Below are positions 1-6,801 of a stretch of DNA of 15,535 nt, one piece after another (within the stretch, counting starts at the first letter, position 1; each line of letters opens with the position of its first letter). This stretch comes from Aureococcus anophagefferens (lineage: Eukaryota; Sar; Pelagophyceae; Pelagomonadales; Pelagomonadaceae): assembly GCF_000186865.1 (NCBI RefSeq), contig NW_008705564.1, positions 2,801,182 through 2,816,716 of the forward strand. Reading direction: 5' to 3'. The notes under the pieces were generated by a model that saw only the letters and a list, made by a program, of their open reading frames with translations, was not told where the DNA came from and ran no database searches. The translations under genes were made by a program, and so were the position numbers.

Positions 1-52
1 GTCGAGGGCGACCGCGAACGCGCGCGCGGCCGGTCTCGCGGAATGAGCGACC
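1..52. other. Left edge, nothing recognised
   Basis: GC-rich 3' flank of gene 1; too short to judge. Confidence 0.5.
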
Positions 53-1552
53 TCAGACGAGGTCCGACCCCGCGCGGCCGCGGGAGCTCCGGACGCTGTC
101 GACGTCGAAGAGGTGGACGAGCTCGCGCTCGCGCGTGAAGCGCGGCGCCGCGTCCGGCGGCGGCCGCGCGTCGACGAGCTCGAGGTCGTCCCGGGTGTCG
201 CCGTCGCCGGCCCAGTCCGGCGCCCAGGCCTCGTCGAGGGGGCAGCGCCGGTAGCGCGCGCGCGCGGCGCGCGCGAGCCGGAAGAGCGCGGCCGCGGCGA
301 AGACGCCGACGACGACGGCGATCACGAACGGCGCGCTCGACTCGGAGCCCCGCCGCCGATTCGAGCCGCCGGGCGCCGCCGAAGGCGAAGCGGTCGACTC
401 GGAGCCCCGCCGCCGCGCGCCGCGGCCTTTTTTTTCTCGCGGGGTCGTCTTCGTCCGCGCCTTCGAGCCGGTGAAGACGTCGATGATCCCGGACCCCCGC
501 TCGAGCGACCGCTCGGCGCGGCCGGCGTCGCGCGCGGCCTCGGCGAGGAAGCCCTTCTGGACGAAGGCGGAGCCGTAGACGCGGGCGGCCGGGTCGCGGT
601 GTAACGCGCACAGGGCCGCCAGATGCGTGAAGCCGCCGCCGCCGAGGACGAGCACGTTCGCGCCGCACATGTAGGCGAGGTCGTCGTCGGGATGGTGGTC
701 GCGGCGCTCGCTCACTGTATAATTCCGCCTCCGGAGGAACCTGTGTGGAAATCAACCATTGGTTTGGGACGTCCCCACCAACTTTGAAATTCTCTAGCTC
801 GGTCAAATCGAAGTCGATTCGGCTGATTTTTGGACGAATCGATCGCTCTCATCGAGTTCTCGAAACACAGCCGAAGAGCTTGTGTCGAACCTTTCGAATA
901 CGCGCACATTAAAGTCGGGTTGAAGATTTGATTTGCACACAGGGTGGAACTCGGACGCGTCGCGGACGTACTCGAGGCTCCGATCGACGAAGCTCCGCGG
1001 AAGCTCATCATTGTGGTTCCTTTTCGCCGTCAGGCACTTGACGTGGGTCGTGGAGTACACGAAGGTCACGTGTTGAAGTTTATTCGAGAGCCGCGACAGG
1101 GCCGCCTTAAAGTAGTCCTTTTGGAAGAAGTACTGCGAATGGACGTCGACCTTTTTTTGCTTTTGATGGCTCTCCTTCTTGGCGCACGCCTGGTTATGAA
1201 ACGGGCGCTCGCAGCCGGACGTGTCGCCGAGCCGGAGATGCCAGACGACGTCCGTTGGCGCCGGACGTTCGACGGCCCGCGCGGCCTCGTGCCGTCGGAC
1301 CGCGGCGAGCAACGCGCTCAGGTCGCGGCCCCACCGCTTCGTCTTGACGTAGTCGCACGCGATCGATTCCGGCCAGAAGCACGCATATTTCTTATCGACG
1401 CGATCTTTGAAGGTGTCGGCGAGACGGTACGTCGCCACCGAGCTCGCATTGCAGGACCCACAGGGGCAAAAAGACCCGTTTTGTGTTCGTGCGCTCGCCG
1501 GGAGTAGGACGACGGCCGCAACCACCGCGACCAACATCGTTGGGTTTGCCAT
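53..1552 (-). CDS. Fucosyltransferase-like membrane/secreted protein (two exons)
   Basis: Exons are 1552-951 and 740-53, separated by a transposon-like intron; joined they give 429 residues. The exon-2 frame is open from the splice site, so what look like two separate reading frames are one gene. The start at 1552 gives a signal peptide (MANPTMLVAVVAAVVLLPAS). Residues 105-110 read HLRLGD, resembling the donor-binding HxRxGD motif of fucosyltransferase-fold enzymes. Residues 225-239 (MCGANVLVLGGGGFT) fit the C-terminal nucleotide-sugar motif of that fold. A basic Ser-rich linker with a duplicated RRRGSES (22-bp DNA repeat near 338 and 391) precedes a membrane segment at about 338-358 and a 70-residue acidic tail. 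This predicts an endomembrane glycosyltransferase, but a C-terminal anchor is unusual because Golgi enzymes are mostly type II. The family call rests on two motifs; acceptor and donor are unknown. Retaining the intron gives a stop at 803-805, removing the second motif. Confidence 0.7.
741..942 (-). mobile_element. Introner-like non-autonomous DNA transposon, copy A (acts as intron 950-741)
   Basis: On the coding (minus) strand the element starts CTGTGTGCAAATCAA and ends TTGATTTCCACACAG, near-perfect 15-bp terminal inverted repeats. It is flanked by 8-bp direct repeats differing at one base: GTTCCACC (950-943) and GTTCCTCC (740-733). The GT of the first repeat can serve as 5' splice site and the terminal CAG as 3' splice site. 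Splicing then removes element plus one repeat (210 nt) and leaves one repeat in the mRNA, in frame (phase 2). The interior is AT-richer than the surroundings, carries no reading frame of its own and matches copies B and C. The splice is inferred, not observed. Confidence 0.88.
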
Positions 1553-1998
1553 GGCTCGTTGAGCGACGCGATGGCGACCGCTGCAGTGTACTGCAGTGTC
1601 TCGCGCGGCAACCCTCGGCACTGGCGCCTGCGCCAGGACGCCGCCGTCCACTGGCGCCTCCCGCGCCTGTGAGACCCCTCTGAGCCTCCCGTCCCCCGCG
1701 GTTCCTCCCGGGCCCCCTACGTTCAGAGACCGTCAAGGCAACCCTCGGCAACGCTCGCCAGTGATCTGCCAGTGACTGCCGGAGTGCCAGTGGCAGATCA
1801 GTGGCAGTGCGGTCGAGCCTGGCCGGTCAATCATGGTCATTAGCTTTGCGCGCAATGTTCGCGACCGAATTCGCGCAAAGCCGCCCACACCGGATGCGCC
1901 AGGGCGCGTGCGGGAGCTCCCGGCGTGCGAACGAGAGAAATCGACGACGAGCAAAATAGATCCCCAAAAGCCTCACAAAAGTCGTGACGGATTCAACG
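1553..1998. promoter_or_regulatory. Divergent intergenic region of genes 1 and 2
   Basis: 446 bp between two divergently transcribed signal-peptide genes, so it should hold both promoters. Visible structure: CTGCAGTGTA/CTGCAGTGTC tandem pair at 1581-1600; a 14-bp direct repeat GGCAACCCTCGGCA at 1607-1620 and 1737-1750; a hairpin-capable pair GATCTGCCA / TGGCAGATC near 1762-1802; and a 10-bp inverted pair GCTTTGCGCG (1843-1852) / CGCGCAAAGC (1872-1881). No clear TATA box or reading frame was recognised. The regulatory role is inferred from position only. Confidence 0.45.
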
Positions 1999-3096
1999 AT
2001 GCGGCGCGTCGTCGTCGTCCTCATCCTCCTCGTGTTCGACGCACGCGGTAACGAAGAGCCGCGCGACTCGCCGACGTGGGTCCTCTCCGGGCGACCCTGC
2101 GCCGCGCTCGCGGTCGCGAGATGCGGGCGGACCGGCGCCGACGGGCGGACCGGCGACGAGGCGTGTCCGGCCGCGTGCCGCTCCTGCGGGAAGCGGAAGA
2201 GCGGCTGCCGCGGCGTCGGGCCGACCGGGCGGCCCTGGTTCGCCGTCCTCCCCCGTGTGCAAATCAACCACTCCCGACCAAACTTCAAAACTCTCGAGCT
2301 TGGTCAAATCGAAGTCGTTTTGGCTGATTGCATTGGGTTGAAGCTTTGATGTCCACGCAGGTCTTCCCGCAGCACTCGGCGACGGGCACGGTCCGCGCGC
2401 TGCTCCGGAAGCAGCTCGGCGTGCGCACGTGCGACCACGCGCGCGGCCGGCGCCGCGACGTCCCGGGGCGCGATGTCCCGAGGGCCCGTCGCTCGTTTTG
2501 ATCGCGCGCCGCGCCGCTCCGAGGGGCGCGGCCGCTCGTCCGGGGGACGGCCGCGCGCGCGAGTCGCGCCCCGCCAGGCGCACGCGGCGCCCGAGGGCGC
2601 GTGCCCCGGGGACGTCGGCTTCGTCCTCGCGGCGAACCCCTTCCGCCGCGTCGTGAGCTCCGCCGCGTACCACGGCGTCGTCGCACCGTGCGCCGCGGAG
2701 CCGTGCCGCGACGACGCGCGCGCGTTCCGCGCGTGGGTCCGGCGCCACTTCGGCGACGCGTCGGGCACGTCGGGCACCCTGGCGCGCGCGTCGGACCTCC
2801 TCGCGGGCCTCGGCGACGTCCGCGTCGTCCGCGTGAACGCGCTCGGCGCGGACCTCGGCGCCGTGCTCGGCGACCTCGGCTACGCGCGCCTGGCGCCGGC
2901 CAAGGTCCACTGCCTCTCGTCCTGCGAAACCGGCGCGACGAAGGAGCACTTCGTACCCGCGGCGGCGTGGAACGGCACGCGCGTGGACCGGTCGCCGCTC
3001 TACGACAACCGAACCCGGCGGTACGTCACGGCCTACTTCGCGGCGGACTTTGAGCGCTTCGGCTTCCCCTGGAAGCCGGCGCGCATGTACGACTAA
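1999..3096 (+). CDS. Secreted sulfotransferase-like protein with N-terminal Cys motif (three probable exons)
   Basis: Proposed exons are 1999-2244, 2361-2474 (or 2459) and 2578-3096, about 290 residues. The start at 1999 gives a signal peptide (MRRVVVVLILLVFDARG). Next comes a CxxxCRSCG cysteine cluster resembling the ShK-like repeats of stramenopile secreted proteins. After the first splice, VFPQHSATGTVRALL occupies the place of the 5'-phosphosulfate (PAPS) loop of sulfotransferases. FVLAANPFRRVVSSAAYHG matches their 3'-phosphate RxPxxRxxS motif. The C-terminus FERFGFPW also fits. The first intron is an introner element. The second is inferred from a frame change: the exon-2 frame stops at 2499 and the next begins by 2578 after CCGCCAG. 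A GT at 2475 or 2460 restores frame, but a frameshift is not excluded. In the PAPS loop a His (PQHSATGT) stands where Lys is usual, so activity is uncertain. The stop interlocks with the TatD-like gene. Confidence 0.65.
2253..2360 (+). mobile_element. Introner-like transposon, copy B (acts as intron 2245-2360)
   Basis: The element is 108 bp, starting CCGTGTGCAAATCAACC and ending GATGTCCACGCAG, imperfect terminal inverted repeats related to copy A. Flanking 8-bp repeats differ at one base: GTCCTCCC (2245-2252) and GTCTTCCC (2361-2368). GT of the first repeat plus the terminal CAG give a 116-nt intron that restores the sulfotransferase frame at a codon boundary; unspliced, the frame stops at 2347-2349. 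Relative to its host gene, the copy is inverted compared with copy A: its plus strand matches the plus strand of A, e.g. GGTCAAATCGAAGTCG. About half of the interior of A is missing. Confidence 0.86.
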
Positions 3097-4202
3097 GTTA
3101 GTTCCCCGTCGACCGCGGCGTCCGCGGCGTCGAAGGCGAAGAAGGCGGCGGCGGCGGCCGTCGTCGCCGCCGCGACGTCGCGCGCGTCGGCGCCGAGCGC
3201 GTCCGCGAGGGCCCGGGCGACGGCGGGGAGGACCGCGGGCTCGTTCTTGCCGCCGCGGAGGCCGAGTTGCTTGCCCAGGGCCGCGGGGACGTAGGCCTTG
3301 TCCGGGAGCATGAACGGCGCGTCCGTCTCGAGCAAGACGTCGCCTCGGGCGACGTCGAGGAGCCCCGCCGCCGCGAGCGCCGCGGCGGCGGACCGCGTGG
3401 CGCCGGACCGCTTCGCGATGCCCAGGAAGCCCGTGAAGCCCACGCGCGCGCCGAAGTTCCGGACGGCCCGGAGCTCCGCTTCGGACCCCGTGAAGCAGTG
3501 GACGCAGACGCGGCGCGGGTCGAGGCCCGACGCGCCCAGAATCGCGATGGCGTCGGCGTAGGCGCCCAGGGGCGCGCCGGGCGCGTCGACCTCGCGCACG
3601 TGGACCCAGAGGGGCTTGCCGAGGTCTCTGGCCAGCGCGCACTGCGCCGCGAAGACGTCCCGCTGCGTCTCGCGCGGCGAGAACATGCGGTCGTAGTCGA
3701 GGCCGCACTCGCCGAGGGCGACGCAGTGGGGCGACGCCGCGATGGCCCGGAGTTCCGCCGCCGTGGCGTCGTCCCAGGTCTTGGCGTCGTGCGGGTGCAC
3801 GCCCGCGGTCGCGTAGAGGCCCTTTTCGCCGGCCGCGGACCGCCGTTCGCAGAACGCGACGCCCGACCGCGAGCCGGCCACGTCGCAGCCCGTGAGCACG
3901 ACGCGGCCCACGCCCGCGAGCGCCGCGCGGTCGAGGAGCCGCGCGGTCTCGTCGAAGCCGTGGCGGCCCTGCAGGTTCGCGCCGCAGTCGACGAGCGCGC
4001 AGCCGACGCCGAAGCCGCGCAGCGCCGCGGCCTCCGCGGCGGGGTCCCGCTCCTTCTTTTGTTGCGGCGGCGGTGGCGGCGCCGCGGCCTTGGGCGCCGC
4101 GGCCTTGCGCGCCGCGGCGGCGGCGCGCAGCCGCGCGATCTCCTCCGGCGACGGCTTGCCCTTCTTCTGCGCGCCCGCCTTCGACGCGTCGAGGGCGCTC
4201 AT
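3093..4202 (-). CDS. tatD: TatD-family metal-dependent hydrolase (DNase-like)
   Basis: 369 residues from the ATG at 4202. After a 55-residue Ala/Pro/Lys-rich leader the TIM-barrel begins with VDCGANLQ, the TatD-subtype replacement of the HxH metal motif. Then follow AGVHPHD (133-139), GECGLDYDR with the metal-binding Glu165, the strand carrying His201, HCFTGS with His235, ETDAPFMLP with Asp294, and the late NEP (320-322). Known members are Mg/Mn-dependent 3'-5' exo- and endonucleases acting in DNA repair or apoptosis-like DNA breakdown. All key metal residues are present, so the protein is probably active. The frame stays open upstream of this Met and encodes a hydrophobic stretch with CAAFAP near 4235-4220, so an N-terminal targeting leader supplied by a further-upstream start is possible. 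The TAG stop overlaps the TAA of the convergent sulfotransferase-like gene by 2 bases. Confidence 0.93.
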   Translation of the reverse strand: MSALDASKAGAQKKGKPSPEEIARLRAAAAARKAAAPKAAAPPPPPQQKKERDPAAEAAALRGFGVGCALVDCGANLQGRHGFDETARLLDRAALAGVGRVVLTGCDVAGSRSGVAFCERRSAAGEKGLYATAGVHPHDAKTWDDATAAELRAIAASPHCVALGECGLDYDRMFSPRETQRDVFAAQCALARDLGKPLWVHVREVDAPGAPLGAYADAIAILGASGLDPRRVCVHCFTGSEAELRAVRNFGARVGFTGFLGIAKRSGATRSAAAALAAAGLLDVARGDVLLETDAPFMLPDKAYVPAALGKQLGLRGGKNEPAVLPAVARALADALGADARDVAAATTAAAAAFFAFDAADAAVDGELT

Positions 4203-4614
4203 GGCGCGCAGGGGCCGGCGCGGCGCGAAGGCCGCGCAGCGCAGGGCCCACGCCGCGATGACGACGCGGCGCGCCAGCACGGTTCGGCGGCGCGGCCGGG
4301 CGCTCTCTCTTTGTGGCGGAGCAGCTCCTGCCCGTCTTGACACTTGTGCGGCGGAGAGGGCGGGGGTCCGAGAGTCTTTGCCGCCGCGCGTCTCTGACGA
4401 GCAACGGCACCCGCGACCCCCGCGACGCCGGCGTCGCCGAGGCGCTTCGGTTGAAACACCCGGAGCGGAAGGCGCCGTTGCGCGGCTGCGACGTCGACCC
4501 CGCGAGCTTCGCGGCGGTGGCCGGGCTCGCACCGAGGTCGACCTCATCGGCAAGCTCAGCTCCGGCGTCTGCCCCGCCAGCGCTCGCGCGCGTCTGATCG
4601 GAGAGAGCGATGGG

Positions 4615-4740
4615 TTCGCCGACACACGTGGAGTGAAAGGTGTGCTCGCACGGCAGCACACAGGCCTAACCGTGCAAGAGCGGCTCCAAGCCTGAGCAGA
4701 AGGCCTAGCAGACGACGCAGGTGTCGGCGTCGCTTCTGGC
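4615..4740 (-). pseudogene. RING-H2 zinc-finger remnant with two in-frame stops
   Basis: Read on the minus strand in one frame from 4740, the translation contains DTCVVC, then AFCSG after a stop, then after another stop ACVLPCEHTFHSTCVGEPI. This is the order and approximate spacing of a RING-H2 finger (CxxC, then CxHxxHxxC), the ubiquitin E3 ligase fold. Both stops are TAG followed by GCCTG or GCCTT. No final CPxC pair follows. It is best read as a degraded gene or exon; tiny introns spanning the stops are the alternative but would have to be implausibly short. The family assignment is from the Cys/His pattern only. Confidence 0.42.
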
Positions 4741-4893
4741 ATCTCAAGACGTTTCGGATTTTCATTCAGGGGAGGAATCAGCTTAGGATCCCCGTATGCT
4801 GCGGGAATGAAAAATGCTTGCATTGGAAATGGGACCCTACCAGAGTGAAGCCTCAGGCTGAGAAGGTGCCTGTATGGAGGGCCGGCGCCACCG

Positions 4894-5092
4894 GGATCCC
4901 GGCGGCGATCCGGCGCGATCCCGAGCGATCCCGCAGCGATCCCGAGCGATCCTGAGCGATCTCGAGCGACCTCGAGCGATCTGCGCGATCCCCGGGCGAT
5001 CTGCGCGCGATCTCGAGCGACCTCGAGCGATATTGCGCGATCCCGAGCGATCCCGCGCGCTCAGACGCGATCCCGGCGATCCGGAGCGAGGC
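4894..5092. repeat. GCGATC minisatellite, about 10-bp period
   Basis: About 17 degenerate units of the form GCGATCYCGA follow each other over 200 bp, variants being GCGATCCTGA, GCGACCTCGA and GCGATCTGC. Unit lengths cluster at 10 bp with some at 8-11 bp. The array lies 300 bp upstream of the HisD start. Any reading frame through it encodes only repeats such as RSLEIA on the minus strand. Confidence 0.85.
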
Positions 5093-5394
5093 GGCGCCGG
5101 TCATGTATGGGGCCGGGCCGCGCGACTAAACTGCCTTTCGGACGTGCTCGGCGGGCGCCACGGCCCCTTGTGTGTTGTTGAGGGCACGTCGATCGTCGTC
5201 CCGCGGACGTCGAGATCACGACCTCGAGATCTCCCCCCGAGCTGGACGGCACCATGACGGCAAGTTGACTCAAGCACTGACTCCAGGTAGCGAAGCCGAG
5301 GCCTTGAGCCGCAACCTTCATTGCGCCTGCCGAGCGCCGCCACCGCCGCCGTCCCGACGCGCGACCGCGCACGTCCGTCGCGCAACTAACAACC

Positions 5395-6720
5395 ATGGGC
5401 GTCAAGATCGTGGAGGCGTCGTCGGTGAACGCCGGCGACAGCGAGACGCTCGACACGAAGGTCATGGAATTCGCCGAGCAGTGCCTCGCCAAGGTCAAGG
5501 CCGAGGGCGCGCCGGCGGTCTACGCCTACGCGGGCCAGTTCGGCGAGCTGACGGAGGGCCAGTCGGCCGTCGTCGACAAGGCCGCCATGAAGGCGGCCTA
5601 CGACGGTCTGGACGCCGACGACCGCGCGTGCCTCGAGGCGTGCGGCGCGCGCATCAAGGCCTTCGCGCTCGCGCAAAAAGCCTCCTTCGTCGACATGGAG
5701 ACGCCCATCCCCGGCGGCGTCGCGGGCCACACCGTGAGCCCCGTGGAGGTCGCGGGCTGCTACGCGCCCGGGGGCCGCTACCCGCTGCCGAGCTCCGTGC
5801 TCATGACGGCCGTCACCGCGCGCGCCGCGGGCGTCAAGACGGTCGTCGTCGCGACGCCCAAGCCCCTGCCCGTGACGCTCGCCGCGGCCCACGTCGCCGG
5901 CGCGGACGTGCTCGTCGCCGTCGGCGGCGCCCACGCCATCGCGGCCATGGCGACGGGCGCGCTCGCCGAAGAAGGCGTGCCGCGCGCGGACGTGCTCTGC
6001 GGCCCCGGCAACGCGTGGGTCACGGCGGCCAAGGCCTGCGCGGCGACGTCGGCGCGCGTCGGCATCGACATGATCGCCGGGCCGTCGGAGGTGCTCGTCA
6101 TCTGCGACGAGACCGCGGACGCCGCGACCGTCGCCGCGGACATGCTCGCGCAGGCGGAGCACGACGTCGTCGCGCGGCCCATCGTCGTCGCCTTCTCGTC
6201 CGACGGGTCGGGCAAGGCCGGCGCGCTGAAGATGGTCGCCAAGATCAACGCGGCCCTCGACGCGCAGCTCGAGAACCTCCCGACGAAGGCCGTCGCCGCG
6301 CCCGCGTGCGCTAGGGGCTTCGCGGTGGCGTGCGAGTCGGTCGACGAGGCGCTCCGCGTGTCCGACGCCGTCGCGCCGGAGCACCTCGAGGTCATCTGCG
6401 AAAACGAGCGGGCCGTCGCGGACCGGTGCAACCACTACGGCGGCCTCTTCGTCGGGAGCCGGTCCGCGGAGGTCATGGGCGACTACGGCATCGGCCCGAA
6501 CCACACGCTCCCGACGTCCGGCACGGCCCGCTACACGGGCGGCCTCTGCGTCATGGACTTCCTCCGCATCCGCACCTGGATGCGCATCGACGACGGGCCC
6601 GCGTCCCAGTGCGCCGTCCGCGACGCCGTCCGCCTCGCGCGCATCGAGGGCCTCGAGGGCCACGCGCGCGCCGCCGAGGCGCGGCTGTTGCCGCCGCCGG
6701 CGAAGAAGCAGAAGGTCTGA
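5395..6720 (+). CDS. hisD: Histidinol dehydrogenase
   Basis: Catalyses the last two steps of histidine synthesis, L-histidinol to L-histidine with two NAD+ (EC 1.1.1.23), as a zinc enzyme. The 441 residues match the usual bacterial or plant length and are uninterrupted. Landmarks: PGGRYPLPSS (125-134), NAD-site VGGAHAIAA (176-184), GPGNAWV (203-209), DMIAGPSE (225-232). Zinc ligands are Gln253 and His256 (QAEH), Asp363 (GDYG) and His423 (EGLEGH). The catalytic pair is Glu329-His330 (APEHLE) and there is His370 in GPNHTLPTSG. Spacing equals that of the E. coli enzyme, whose corresponding residues are 259, 262, 326, 327, 360, 367 and 419. It is mono-functional, not fused as in fungal HIS4. The ATG lies in the good context CAACCATGG. 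No plastid transit peptide is visible at this start, although the plant enzyme is plastidic. The tail AKKQKV is basic. It converges on LDHD, 81 bp apart. Confidence 0.97.
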   Translation: MGVKIVEASSVNAGDSETLDTKVMEFAEQCLAKVKAEGAPAVYAYAGQFGELTEGQSAVVDKAAMKAAYDGLDADDRACLEACGARIKAFALAQKASFVDMETPIPGGVAGHTVSPVEVAGCYAPGGRYPLPSSVLMTAVTARAAGVKTVVVATPKPLPVTLAAAHVAGADVLVAVGGAHAIAAMATGALAEEGVPRADVLCGPGNAWVTAAKACAATSARVGIDMIAGPSEVLVICDETADAATVAADMLAQAEHDVVARPIVVAFSSDGSGKAGALKMVAKINAALDAQLENLPTKAVAAPACARGFAVACESVDEALRVSDAVAPEHLEVICENERAVADRCNHYGGLFVGSRSAEVMGDYGIGPNHTLPTSGTARYTGGLCVMDFLRIRTWMRIDDGPASQCAVRDAVRLARIEGLEGHARAAEARLLPPPAKKQKV

Positions 6721-6801
6721 CGCGCGCGCGCCGTCCGCCCCCCTCCCGCGCCGCGAAGATCCTAAGCCAGCCCCCCCGCGCCCGCGTCCGCGCCGGCGCT
6801 C

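Larger units (their letters stand above)
4203..5394. other. Gene-poor region between the TatD-like gene and HisD
   Basis: 1.2 kb between divergent genes. It holds, in order, the open but unassigned upstream extension of the TatD-like frame; a decayed RING-H2-like fragment (about 4610-4740, minus); a short GAAAAATGC-containing segment at 4809-4850 weakly like the repeats at 10522 and 13549; a GCGATC minisatellite (4894-5092); and about 300 bp of presumed HisD leader and promoter. Several reading frames here run a few dozen to 127 codons. They are GC-rich or repeat-driven with no recognisable domain, so none is called a gene. Confidence 0.5.

Noticed and set aside
4313..4597. 94-codon plus-strand frame upstream of HisD
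   Set aside because: Possible but unsupported: no recognisable domain, composition typical of random GC-rich DNA.
1993..4659. 888-codon open frame on the minus strand opposite the sulfotransferase-like and TatD regions
   Set aside because: Arg/Ala/Gly-rich shadow of GC-rich coding DNA. It crosses an introner element and an intergenic junction and shows no domain apart from the RING-like start, which belongs to the decayed fragment.
4894..5092. CRISPR-like array
   Set aside because: Period of about 10 bp with no spacers; it is a minisatellite in a eukaryotic genome.
4874..5257. 127-codon plus-strand frame over the minisatellite
   Set aside because: Its content is the 10-bp repeat translated; no domain and no Met context support.
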